Shown: positions 18,218 through 26,784 of the stretch, piece by piece | Layout of the letters: every line of letters begins with the position of its first letter | Position numbering within the stretch: the first letter of the stretch is position 1 | DNA from: Flavobacterium sp. HSC-32F16 | Lineage (GTDB): Bacteria; Bacteroidota; Bacteroidia; Flavobacteriales; Flavobacteriaceae | Direction: 5' to 3' | DNA: 64,000 nucleotides | Assembly (NCBI RefSeq): GCF_024171645.1 | Contig: NZ_JALKAC010000003.1 | Coordinates: 248,001-312,000 of the forward strand | Program-made: the position numbers and the translations under genes | Notes under the pieces: generated by a model | The model's database searches: none | Told to the model about the DNA's origin: nothing | The model's input: only the letters and a program-made list of their open reading frames with translations

Positions 18218-18230
18218 GCTAATTAATGAT

Positions 18231-20828
18231 TTAAGGGATGCCGTTTGTAAGTGCCTTCTTTTGTTCTTTCAGATAATAGTCAAACCAGTTCTTGGTTTTT
18301 ATAGTCAGGTCTTTTTGAAGTTCAGGTGTGGTAATTGTATGCGCCTCATTTTCATAAAGAATAAAAATATTTCTTTTTCCAAGTCTTCGAAGTGCCATAT
18401 GAAATTCGGCAGACTGTGTCCAAAAAATAGTCGGGTCTTTTTTTCCGGCCCAGCTCAGAAGCGGTGTTCTGCAATTTGCCGCATTTGGAAACGGCGCGTC
18501 CCGTTCGTAAGCTTTCCAATTCTCAAAAGGTGAAAACGGCATGCGTCCCTGCTGCGATTCAAACCGCCATGCATTCGAACGCGGTATGCCTGCTGAATGC
18601 ACAAAATAACTGCTTATTGTATTCATAAGTCCCGAACCGCAGACGGCTGCGGCAAAAGCATCGGTCTGGGTAATGATAAACGAAGTCTCATAACCTCCAA
18701 AGGAATGGCCGATAATTCCGACATGATTTTCCTCGACAATTCCCATCTGTTTTACAATGTCCACTGCGCTGAGCACGCAGTTAAGGGCTGACCTTCCGGG
18801 CTCTCCCAATTTATAATGTATATCCGGAAACAGCACCAGATAGCCATCCAGAAAATAGCTGGACGGTGTAAATCCCATCGGTCCATATTCTGTCGGTATA
18901 TGATAATTATTAATTTCCTGTGACTGTCTTTCATACACATGAACAACCATCGGATATTTCTTTCCCTTTATATACCCTGCAGGTTTGTATAGAATTCCAT
19001 CAAGCTTATTCTCGTTTTGATCATCGTAAGTGATCATCTCAGCTGTCCCCCATTTAAATCTAGAAGCATGAGGATTGGATTGGAAGAGCAGTTTATTTTT
19101 CAGTTTTCCTGAAACAGCCATTAATTTTGGGGCATTGGAAGCTGACTGCTGGATGTAGATGTACTCTTCTGCATTTTTTGCTTTTTGCATCCTGCTGTTT
19201 CCCGAACTTCCAAACACCAATTTTTCTAAACTGCCGTTGTTATTCCATTTATAATAACCGCTGGATCCATCTCTGCCACGAGCCTGCAAAACCAAACCCG
19301 CATAAAGATCAAATTTTCTGATCAGAAATTCATCCTGGCTAGGCTTTTTGACAACGGGATATAGATCCAGACAAATTCTGTAGGTAATTTTATGCTTTCT
19401 TCCATCGGTAATCCTTCTGGCTTGTCTTGACCTGATATCAATCATCCAGATGTCGTACTGGTCATACACTATGAAATATTTCTCATCAGATGACCATCCT
19501 GGACTGCCGTATGCCGCAGGCGGGCCCGCATCATTTTGAATACTGTCAATCATAGAAACTGGGAGATTTTCCGTTAAATCAAGATGCTGCATTTTAGCAA
19601 TATCATAAGCATGCCAGTTTCCATCACGGAAATAATGTATAAAATTTCCTTTGGGAGATCCCCCCATCATCCCTACAGCTGTTGACTGTTTCTCTAAAAT
19701 CAGATGCTCTGTACCTGTTTCGATATCTTTCACATACATATCAGCCGGAGCGTAATACTCGTACTGTGGTTCATATTTCAATAAATTGTAACACAACGCA
19801 TTCTTTCGATCAGCAGTAAGGATTGTTTTCGGATTCTCGATTGTTCCGATTTTTAAAATTTTACCGCTTGCAGGAGTCCATACAGCCGTTTTTGGCAGTC
19901 GATTTGGATCTCCAAACATTTTATTCTGGTTATATTCCAGCACTGTTGCAGAATCCCAAATTTCATAAGCTGCAGCTCTTGGCTCCTGCTCAGGGCTGAT
20001 ATAATTGAAAAATACACTTTTCCCGTCTTCTGAAAACCTCAGCGCAGAACTTCCCCCGTATGGAGTTATATTTTCCGCAGCCAATACTTCTGTTGTCCTG
20101 CTGTCAAGAACAGCATTTGTACCTGATGCTGCATCATGATAGAATATCCTGCAATTTTTGGCTGTTCCCTCTGGCTCCTTAATTTCTTGAAGAAAGGAAA
20201 GAAATTCACCGCTCTTGCTCCAGAAAAGTTTTTTAAATCCTGCATCTTCATTCTGTGCAATAATCTTTTGGGTAAATCCCTGTTTTGGCTTTAAAAGATA
20301 CACCTCATAACCAGTACTTACAGCTATAGTGCCGGATTTGCTGATATTGAATTCTGCAACATCATTGAAAATATATTTTTTACAGTTGGACAGCGCAATT
20401 ATAATCAAATAATCTGATGAAGCATTTTTACATAATACAGCCAGGAAATTTTCTTCACTATTGAATTCGTGACGAATCGCATCCTTGAAATACTGTTTAT
20501 TACCAGTTGCAAGGTCATTCAAAGCTAATCCTTTTTCCGGATCGGAAAATGTGAGCCACCTCCCGTCACTGCTGAAATACGCATCAGAACATTTAGGAAA
20601 TGACAGCCGCTTGGCAGATTTTATATTCTGTACAAACAATGTATCCATGCCGTAATCATAATGCAGATTATAAGAAAACCACCTGCCGTCCGGAGATATT
20701 GTCTCTGACTGCAATGAGCTCCACTTTGCATAGTCTGCAGTCTTTATAACTCGCTTTTGTGCATACAATTTTACCGCCATAAATAACAGCGGTAACCAAT
20801 ATGCGATTTTGAAGAAAAACGCCCGCAT
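18231..20828 (-). CDS. S9-family prolyl oligopeptidase-like peptidase
   Basis: 865 residues. A signal-like N terminus (FFFKIAYWLPLLFMAVKLYAQ) is followed by a long beta-propeller region with repeated WFSYNL, WLTFSD, FLSFL strands. The alpha/beta-hydrolase domain carries the catalytic triad: Ser709 in GHSFGG, Asp798 in KKDPT and His830 in EAHTIT. It should cleave short peptides in the periplasm. Only one base separates its start from the susD stop, so it belongs to the susC-susD-peptidase operon. The substrate is then probably a peptide imported by the SusCD pair, or the neighbouring small exported protein. Length and order fit dipeptidyl-peptidase or acylaminoacyl-peptidase relatives; substrate choice cannot be read. 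Confidence 0.85.
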   Translation of the reverse strand: MRAFFFKIAYWLPLLFMAVKLYAQKRVIKTADYAKWSSLQSETISPDGRWFSYNLHYDYGMDTLFVQNIKSAKRLSFPKCSDAYFSSDGRWLTFSDPEKGLALNDLATGNKQYFKDAIRHEFNSEENFLAVLCKNASSDYLIIIALSNCKKYIFNDVAEFNISKSGTIAVSTGYEVYLLKPKQGFTQKIIAQNEDAGFKKLFWSKSGEFLSFLQEIKEPEGTAKNCRIFYHDAASGTNAVLDSRTTEVLAAENITPYGGSSALRFSEDGKSVFFNYISPEQEPRAAAYEIWDSATVLEYNQNKMFGDPNRLPKTAVWTPASGKILKIGTIENPKTILTADRKNALCYNLLKYEPQYEYYAPADMYVKDIETGTEHLILEKQSTAVGMMGGSPKGNFIHYFRDGNWHAYDIAKMQHLDLTENLPVSMIDSIQNDAGPPAAYGSPGWSSDEKYFIVYDQYDIWMIDIRSRQARRITDGRKHKITYRICLDLYPVVKKPSQDEFLIRKFDLYAGLVLQARGRDGSSGYYKWNNNGSLEKLVFGSSGNSRMQKAKNAEEYIYIQQSASNAPKLMAVSGKLKNKLLFQSNPHASRFKWGTAEMITYDDQNENKLDGILYKPAGYIKGKKYPMVVHVYERQSQEINNYHIPTEYGPMGFTPSSYFLDGYLVLFPDIHYKLGEPGRSALNCVLSAVDIVKQMGIVEENHVGIIGHSFGGYETSFIITQTDAFAAAVCGSGLMNTISSYFVHSAGIPRSNAWRFESQQGRMPFSPFENWKAYERDAPFPNAANCRTPLLSWAGKKDPTIFWTQSAEFHMALRRLGKRNIFILYENEAHTITTPELQKDLTIKTKNWFDYYLKEQKKALTNGIP

Positions 20829-20829
20829 T

Positions 20830-22209
20830 TTAGTAGCCTGGATTTTGCGGGAGAAGATTCTGATTTAACAGCAGTTCTGACTGCGGAAGAGGCAGCATTA
20901 TCTGAGTATCTTCCCATCCCGTTTTTATTGACCCCAGTACAGTGGCTGCTTTTCCAGTACGTTTCAGATCGAACCAGCGGTGTCCCTGTTCTGTAAAAAG
21001 TTCAAAGCGCCGTTCCTCTGCGATTGCTTCCAATAATTCTGTTTCTGTATCTGCAGCAGTATCTTTAAGACCCGCACGGCGTCGAATTTTGTTTAGATCT
21101 GTCTTCGCCTCAGATATATTGGATAGATGAGCATTGGCTTCTGCCCGGATAAGGTATTGTTCGGCTAATCGGAACAAAATAGTATATTCCTGTGACGAGG
21201 CGGTGCCTAAAGGCTGTTTGTATTTATATGATGAATACCAAGAACCATTGGCATTTGATACGGTGCGGACCCACTGAATGCGGCGCAGATCCCCAGATTC
21301 AAAACCGACTGTAAATGACGCAGACAATGACGGTTTGGAAGGCGGACCGCTTGAAAAGATAAAGGTACGTGCATCTTTAGTGTTAAGCCCGGCTGTTCCG
21401 GGATGAAGTGCCCAGATTGTCGCAGTGGACTGGCGAAGAAATTCCTTTGAAAGATCATCAACCCATATGTACTTTGGATTATTAATTACAGCTGCCGCCT
21501 TGGCCGCTGCATTTACCCAGTCTTCACGATAAAGGTATATTCTTGCTAGAAAAGCGGAGGCAGCTGCTTTGTTAACTCTGACTCTTTCTTGGGAAGGATA
21601 TTCAACAGTTAATAATTTTTCAGCTTCAATTACGTCATCTATAATATTGAGCCACACTTGTTCCTGGGGTGTTTTTGATACTGCTTTATTGGCATTGTAA
21701 TCAGTAGTTTTAATGTAGGGAACATCACCAAAAAGGTTGACCAGATAAAAATGAAGATACCCGCGGATAAACAATGCTTCCCCTGATAATCTCGCCTTCT
21801 CATTCTCTTTTAATGACTTTGAATTCTGCAGTCCTTCCAGCATTAGATTCACAGCATAGATTTCACTGTAAGTGCTGTTCCATAATCCTGTTATTAAACT
21901 GTTTGAAGGCGTAATTGTATGGTTGTTGAACTGCATAATTTCGACACTTGAGCCTGTATACTGCATTTCATCAGAGTAGTTTGACAAAAGACTCGACAGT
22001 CCATTCAGCGTGCCCGCAACCATTCCTTCCTCACGAAGACGGGCATAAATGTCAGCCATAGCCGCATCAGCGGTTTTAACATTTTCAAATACAGCAGGGG
22101 TCGTCAGCTGTGATTGCGGCGTATCTACTTCGGTAAAGCCTTCGCAGGCTGTAAAACTGATAAATACAGCTCCAATGATTATTCTTATGGTATTAAATCT
22201 TGTTTTCAT
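20830..22209 (-). CDS. RagB/SusD-family outer-membrane lipoprotein
   Basis: 459 residues. The N terminus ends in ISFTACEGF, a lipoprotein signal with a Cys at residue 23. SusD hallmarks follow: AMADIYARLREEGM, SGEALFIRGYLHFYLVNLFGDVPY, EKLLTVEYPSQ...VNKAAASAFLARIYLY and the C-terminal FRLAEQYLIRAEA, ELLEAIAEERRFELFTEQGHRW and FDLKRTG. It is the surface ligand-binding lid of a SusCD importer. It lies 15 bp downstream of susC and one base upstream of the peptidase. The peptidase neighbour suggests peptide uptake rather than glycan uptake; this is inference. Confidence 0.92.
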   Translation of the reverse strand: MKTRFNTIRIIIGAVFISFTACEGFTEVDTPQSQLTTPAVFENVKTADAAMADIYARLREEGMVAGTLNGLSSLLSNYSDEMQYTGSSVEIMQFNNHTITPSNSLITGLWNSTYSEIYAVNLMLEGLQNSKSLKENEKARLSGEALFIRGYLHFYLVNLFGDVPYIKTTDYNANKAVSKTPQEQVWLNIIDDVIEAEKLLTVEYPSQERVRVNKAAASAFLARIYLYREDWVNAAAKAAAVINNPKYIWVDDLSKEFLRQSTATIWALHPGTAGLNTKDARTFIFSSGPPSKPSLSASFTVGFESGDLRRIQWVRTVSNANGSWYSSYKYKQPLGTASSQEYTILFRLAEQYLIRAEANAHLSNISEAKTDLNKIRRRAGLKDTAADTETELLEAIAEERRFELFTEQGHRWFDLKRTGKAATVLGSIKTGWEDTQIMLPLPQSELLLNQNLLPQNPGY

Positions 22210-22224
22210 GTGATAGTAATTAAA

Positions 22225-25200
22225 TTAAAAGCCAAGCTGAATGCCCATCGTAAACTGTCGCAATGGTGGAAGTGCCGAAGAAGACTGGTTTTCAGGATCA
22301 GCTCCACGAAAATCAGTGATGGTTAATAAATTTTGCCCCTGAAGGTATACCTTTCCTGTAAAGGTTTTTGACCATACTGATGGTATTGCATAAACAAGAG
22401 TCAGACTCTTGAGTCTCACAAAAGATGCATCACTGTATGCGGCATTGCTGTCAATCAGATTGTAATGGCCTTCTAGCAATGTGCCATTCTGACCAGTAGT
22501 GTACTGCTGCGAAATTGCATTTGTGCCATCCTGCGGGAAATGGTTTTCCATAGCTGCCGGCTGATTTACAAATGAACCGGGTAAGGCTGACGTGTATAGA
22601 TAGTTCCTCCCGGTCTGCTTTACAAACTGGAATAAAAAATCTAGAGACCAATTTTTATATGCCAGCTGATTATTTAGGCCCCCATAGTATTTTGGAGAAG
22701 TATCGACGATTGTCTGGCGATCGTCTTGATAGGTTATCTGCCCATCGCCATTAAAATCCTGAAAAGTATAGGCACCAGTTTGAGGATCTATACCGGTGTA
22801 ATTAAAAACTTTCTTTATAAAAAGTGATTCACCAACCACCAGCTGGTTAGCATAAGTAGAGCTGTCAAGCCCTGGAAAAGAGACCAGTTCATTTTTTGAT
22901 ACAGTAAGATTTACTGCAGTTGTCCATGAGAAATTCCTGCCCTTCAAATTGTTGGTACGAAGTTCCAGTTCCACACCCGTATTTTCCACAGTTGCATCAA
23001 AATTTGACTGGATAGAAGAAAATCCTGTCGTTCCAGGAAGCGGCACCCCGACCAATTGATTGGAGGAGCGGTTGCGGAACCAAGCAGCAGAAAGGAAAAT
23101 ATTATCCTTTAAGAATCCGAGTTCCAATGCGAGCTCAAGTTTTTTGTTCGTCTCCCATCCAAAATCAGGATTGTAAAGACGCGACGGTAAAAGTCCTACC
23201 ACTCCGTCATACAGATAAGGAGAAACCTTATAGGTATCCAGATACTGGTAATCTCCAATCTGGTCATTGCCTGTAATTCCATAACTCCCGCGGAGCTTCC
23301 CAAAACTAATTATAGAATTGTGCTCTTTGAAAATATCTTCATTAGAAAACAGCCACGCTGCGCCAACAGCTCCAAAGTTAGCGAAACGATTATCGGGGCC
23401 GAAACGGCTTGAGCCATCACGGCGACCCGTAAGGTTCACGATGTACTTTTTATGCCAGTTAACGTTGATCCTCCCAAATAGTGCACTATAATTGTACTGC
23501 GTTACCTCATGATTCAGCACAGTTACCGTATTGGCTGCTGCTAAACTATTAATCAACGCATCACTTGCAAATCCAAATGCAGATTGTGCCAGTTTTGTCG
23601 TTTTTTGGCTCTGGAATGTTGTACCCACTAAGAAATTGAGGTTTATGTCGCCCAGCTCTTTTTGATAGCTTATCTGTGGTTCAAAAATATAGGATCGTCC
23701 AGTACCGGAAGATACAAAAAGTGTTGATTCATGTTCGCTTGTATCATATGGGTTGTAGATACTTAGAGGGCTGGTTACGTTTTGGGACAGTCTGGTGTCG
23801 TTATATCCTACGCTGGCTTTAACCTCAAGATCTGGAAGCAGCTTATAAGACAATAATGCATTTGCAATAAGGTTCTGGCTTGTGGTAAGATATGTACCGT
23901 TAAGAAATGACAATGGATTGATGAATGTGCCGTTTTCCCAGTTGAGACTGCCATCACTGTTGTAGAGCTCCGGTGCGTTTGGAGCCAGCGTATAGGCTCG
24001 CGATGTTAGATCCCTGCCCGGCAGTGTATTTTTATCGCCGGAATAAGTGGCTGAAAAATTAAGGCTAAAGCGTTTATCATCGGATTGGTGTGAAATGCTG
24101 CTGTTTACTGAGCCCTTTCCATAATGAAAATCGCCAGGAAATACCGTTGTTTCTTTGTGATAAGTACCGCTTAATAGGAATTGTGTATTTTTATTACCGC
24201 CTGAAATGGATGCCTGAACACTTTGAATGTAAGAGGTGCCTCCGATTAATTCCTTCTGCCAGTCTGTATTGCGATTTGGATCCCAAGTGCCATTAATATC
24301 GTAAGCGCCTTCAGGATATTCAATGATGCCATCATTAGCAAAAGCTTCTGCACGCATCGACAGATACTGGTTGGTCTGCATTAAATCCATTTTTCTTGCC
24401 ACTTTCCCGACAGTAGTAAATGCATTTAAATTAAAACGTGTTTCTCCTGACCTGCCTTTTTTTGTCGTGATCAGTACCACACCATTTGCCCCGCGAGAAC
24501 CGTAAATTGCTGTCGCATCTGCATCTTTCAATACCTCGATGCTTTCTATGTCGGATACATTTAAATTGTTCAGTGGATCTGTAACGCCAGAGATAGCGGC
24601 TGCCGAAACAGTCGGATCTCCTAATGACTGCGAAGAATAAGGAACTCCGTTTACAATATACAAGGGATCATTGCCGTCTCCGCGAATACTATTAAGACCG
24701 CGGATTTGAATATTAAAGCCACCGCCCGGCACTCCCGTATTTTGAGTGATGTTAACTCCTGCCATACGTCCCTGCATTGCCGCTAATGGATTGTTGACAG
24801 GCTGTTTTTCAATATCCGCCGCTTTAATTTTCGCAATACTGCCGGTACGTTCTTTTTCTTTAACGGAATAATAGCCTGTATTTACGCGAACTTCCTGAAG
24901 AGTGGTAGAATCATACTGGAGCGAAATGTCTACTTTTTTCCTTCCCGCAAGAGGAACTAAAGCCGTTTTAAATCCTATGAATGAAACAACTAAAGTATCA
25001 TAAGGAGAAGCAGAAATAGAAAACTGTCCACTGTAATCCGATATCACAGTATTATTGGATTTGTTTTTTACTACTATTGTAACACCCGGCAACGGAGAAC
25101 TTCCGTCAGTTACAGTCCCCTCTATTTGATGCTGTTGTAAAATGTTATAGAAATGCCGTTTTGAATTTGCGGCAAAAGAGGATAAAAAAGATAAATTAAG

Positions 25201-25260
25201 CCAGATAAAAATTAGGCAATAAAAAGCTTTCCTATCCTTGTAAAATGAAAAATTATTCAT
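22225..25260 (-). CDS. SusC/RagA-family TonB-dependent outer-membrane transporter
   Basis: The chosen start at 25260 (MNNFSFYKDRK) gives 1011 residues and places a signal peptide (YCLIFIWLNLSFLSSFAA) at the N terminus; an upstream Met at 25341 adds an implausible polar leader. A carboxypeptidase-regulatory-like domain (IEGTVTDGSSPLPGVTI... ISDYSGQFSI) is followed by a TonB plug (NPLAAMQGRMAGVNI, IQIRGLNSIRGDGNDPLYIV, IESIEVLKDADATAIYGSRG, ANGVVLITTKKG) and a 22-strand barrel ending in LRQFTMGIQLGF. It should import a ligand captured by the adjacent SusD using TonB energy. It leads the operon with susD and the S9 peptidase. A 10-bp hairpin in the leader (25302-25339) may regulate expression. 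Confidence 0.92.
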   Translation of the reverse strand: MNNFSFYKDRKAFYCLIFIWLNLSFLSSFAANSKRHFYNILQQHQIEGTVTDGSSPLPGVTIVVKNKSNNTVISDYSGQFSISASPYDTLVVSFIGFKTALVPLAGRKKVDISLQYDSTTLQEVRVNTGYYSVKEKERTGSIAKIKAADIEKQPVNNPLAAMQGRMAGVNITQNTGVPGGGFNIQIRGLNSIRGDGNDPLYIVNGVPYSSQSLGDPTVSAAAISGVTDPLNNLNVSDIESIEVLKDADATAIYGSRGANGVVLITTKKGRSGETRFNLNAFTTVGKVARKMDLMQTNQYLSMRAEAFANDGIIEYPEGAYDINGTWDPNRNTDWQKELIGGTSYIQSVQASISGGNKNTQFLLSGTYHKETTVFPGDFHYGKGSVNSSISHQSDDKRFSLNFSATYSGDKNTLPGRDLTSRAYTLAPNAPELYNSDGSLNWENGTFINPLSFLNGTYLTTSQNLIANALLSYKLLPDLEVKASVGYNDTRLSQNVTSPLSIYNPYDTSEHESTLFVSSGTGRSYIFEPQISYQKELGDINLNFLVGTTFQSQKTTKLAQSAFGFASDALINSLAAANTVTVLNHEVTQYNYSALFGRINVNWHKKYIVNLTGRRDGSSRFGPDNRFANFGAVGAAWLFSNEDIFKEHNSIISFGKLRGSYGITGNDQIGDYQYLDTYKVSPYLYDGVVGLLPSRLYNPDFGWETNKKLELALELGFLKDNIFLSAAWFRNRSSNQLVGVPLPGTTGFSSIQSNFDATVENTGVELELRTNNLKGRNFSWTTAVNLTVSKNELVSFPGLDSSTYANQLVVGESLFIKKVFNYTGIDPQTGAYTFQDFNGDGQITYQDDRQTIVDTSPKYYGGLNNQLAYKNWSLDFLFQFVKQTGRNYLYTSALPGSFVNQPAAMENHFPQDGTNAISQQYTTGQNGTLLEGHYNLIDSNAAYSDASFVRLKSLTLVYAIPSVWSKTFTGKVYLQGQNLLTITDFRGADPENQSSSALPPLRQFTMGIQLGF

Positions 25261-25301
25261 AATATTGGATTGGTTAGTTAAACGTTGGTTTGATTGACTA
25301 T

Positions 25302-25339
25302 GGTCCTCTATACTAGTTTGGTCGCTGTCATAGAGGGCC
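25302..25339 (-). promoter_or_regulatory. Leader hairpin upstream of susC
   Basis: GGTCCTCTAT (25302-25311) pairs with ATAGAGGGCC (25330-25339), 10 bp with one wobble, ending about 40 nt before the susC start. It could act as a 5'-UTR regulator or protein-binding site. No T-run follows, so it is not a standard attenuator. Confidence 0.4.
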
Positions 25340-25494
25340 ATTTTTTATTTTATTGCAGCTCTAATTGAGCTGTCAATTTAGTTTTGAAGTTTATTATTTC
25401 ATGGGCATAAGCAGTTTTATGATTTTAATGGATTAAAATAATAAGGGTATGATTTTTCAACCTGTAAAATGTTGTTAGGCATAGAATCGATAAT

Positions 25495-25557
25495 GTAATA
25501 ACCCGGCTCTTCATTTGACTAATTCAACGGCAATAAAAGTAACGGGCCGGGTATTAC
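25495..25557. repeat. Inverted repeat with GC-rich arms
   Basis: GTAATAACCCGGC (25495-25507) pairs with GCCGGGTATTAC (25546-25557) with a single bulge; the loop is 38 nt. The arms stand out in AT-rich flanks. Role unknown. Confidence 0.55.
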
Positions 25558-25624
25558 AAATAATAAATTAACAACTACACCACACTCAAGCTATTTATAG
25601 GTTAAACAAAAAGCCGCGATTCTT

Positions 25625-25830
25625 AATATTTGAAGAGATTACTTTGAGAAGTTGAGGTAAGGCTAAAAAAAGAGGCGCGGAACTCAGCTTATCGTATCAA
25701 AGGCACTGGCGGCACCCTACCACAAATAAGTGAGCCCACGCCATAAAGCGTGAGCATCTTACTTATCGTCTCGTGGTATGTAAAACGCCAGTTTTTTGAT
25801 ACGAGATTCAAAGCGAATGCTTCAAATATT
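25625..25830. ncRNA. 206-nt nested-stem element, possible structured RNA (retron-like shape)
   Basis: Perfect terminal arms AATATTTGAAG (25625-25635) / CTTCAAATATT (25820-25830) enclose CTTTGA (25642-25647) / TCAAAG (25808-25813), an 8-bp side hairpin (25649-25656 with 25683-25690, one G-T pair) and a long hairpin from 25693 to 25803. The long hairpin has stems of 9, 7, 6, 6 and 5 bp: CGTATCAAA/TTTGATACG, ACTGGCG/CGCCAGT, TACCAC/GTGGTA, ATAAGT/ACTTAT and CACGC/GCGTG with a CATAAA loop. The order (paired ends, small hairpin, long hairpin, paired ends) resembles a retron msr-msd transcript. It could equally be a palindromic insertion remnant. Strand is not fixed by the symmetry; the next gene (XRE) is on + at 25943. 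Confidence 0.6.
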
Positions 25831-25915
25831 TTATATGAAGAAACGCAAATTTAATAAATGATATCTAATTTTTTGGATAAATATCAAATCTTAATCAAAG
25901 ATATAAAATATTAAT

Positions 25916-25935
25916 TGTAATCCAAGTGGATTACA
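25916..25935. promoter_or_regulatory. Operator palindrome before the XRE regulator
   Basis: TGTAATCC-AAGT-GGATTACA, perfect 8-bp arms with a 4-nt spacer, ends 7 bp before the ATG at 25943. This is the size and place expected for an autoregulatory XRE-family operator. Confidence 0.6.
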
Positions 25936-25942
25936 GAATATT

Positions 25943-26215
25943 ATGAAAAATTTTCAAAATTGCGGTATGGCAGAATTAACTCAAGAAGATACTATATTAA
26001 AAATAAAAATTGCAGAAAGAATCCAGTCTTTAAGGCTAAAAACGGGTCTTTCGCAAACTGATTTTGCTGAAAAACACAATATAGATAGACAGCTTATAAA
26101 TAGATGGGAAAGTTTAAAGAATAAAAGAGGTGTGACTATATATACTATTCAAAAATTTTGTAAAATGATAAATGTAACATTGCAAGATTTTTTTGATGAT
26201 GAAACTTTTAATTAA
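25943..26215 (+). CDS. XRE-family HTH transcriptional regulator
   Basis: 90 residues. Helix-turn-helix of the Cro/C1 type: IAERIQSLRLKTGLSQTDF, AEKHNIDRQLINRWES, then YTIQKFCKMINVTLQDFFD. No extra domain. A start at Met9 (25967) is also possible. A perfect palindrome directly before the gene suggests self-repression. A terminator follows immediately, so it is a single-gene unit and does not run into hsdR. Possible jobs are a controller for the restriction system downstream, or an accessory protein for the structured element just upstream; small XRE-like proteins accompany some retrons. Neither is shown by sequence. Confidence 0.85.
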   Translation: MKNFQNCGMAELTQEDTILKIKIAERIQSLRLKTGLSQTDFAEKHNIDRQLINRWESLKNKRGVTIYTIQKFCKMINVTLQDFFDDETFN

Positions 26216-26217
26216 GG

Positions 26218-26245
26218 AAAAAAAGATGCTTAGGCATCTTTTTTT
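26218..26245 (+). terminator. Terminator after the XRE gene
   Basis: A 12-bp stem, AAAAAAAGATGC (26218-26229) paired with GCATCTTTTTTT (26234-26245) across a 4-nt loop, ends in seven T. It begins 3 nt after the XRE stop codon. Confidence 0.85.
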
Positions 26246-26279
26246 ATGCTCAAATAAATTTAAAACAGGGCACCGCTGA

Positions 26280-26638
26280 GAAATTAGTTGGAGTTCTTGA
26301 AAGCTATGGCAATGATACTATTCTAAGAAAACCGATGATGGAAAACTTTATGGAATTACTTTTATGGATCATAAAACCAAATGTGTTTTTAACGGGAGTA
26401 GTCTGGTAAAGCAGTACAGTGCAAAAGGAATTTTGGAACGTTGCAAGCTAAATGTGAATCAGCATGAGAAACATTATCCGAAATCGAAAATATTTTTTGC
26501 AGAGATATTCATAATGCGGAAGTAAATTAGTTAAAAATTAATCCAATTGATATTTTATTGCGTGTAGATAATACCAGTGATTACGTTCCAAAGCAATTTA
26601 AAGAAAAGAAGAAACATATAATAAAAAGAGGGATTTAA
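26280..26638 (+). pseudogene. Relaxase (MobB-type) C-terminal relic
   Basis: Translated pieces match the C-terminal part of MobB relaxases. KTDDGKLYGITFMDHKTK parallels RIYGITFIDHKSRSVWNG of the intact relaxase at 13272-14555. NGSSLVKQYSAKGILERC follows in the same frame, and a last piece, VDNTSDYVPKQFKEKKKH, resembles the basic tail. The frame breaks near 26325 and stops at about 26525, and the N-terminal catalytic half is absent. It is on the opposite strand to the intact gene and differs in sequence, so it is the trace of another mobile element, not a recent copy. Confidence 0.7.
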
Positions 26639-26784
26639 AAAGAATTATAAATCTATAGTACTTCCACAACTTTGTCTTCTATTTTGTTAGTACATCTAAC
26701 TTATATCTATTCGATTTTTATATAGGTTATTTTAATAAAATCATATACTTTTAGCATCTAGACTGATCTTAAATCAAATCCTGA

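Noticed and set aside
25260..25341. N-terminal extension of SusC from the upstream Met
   Set aside because: It would add a polar leader before the signal peptide; the internal Met gives a normal signal peptide.
25340..25400. TTGACA-N17-ATAAAA sigma70-type promoter for susC on the - strand
   Set aside because: Bacteroidota primary sigma factors use TTG/TAnnTTTG boxes; the match is likely chance in AT-rich DNA.
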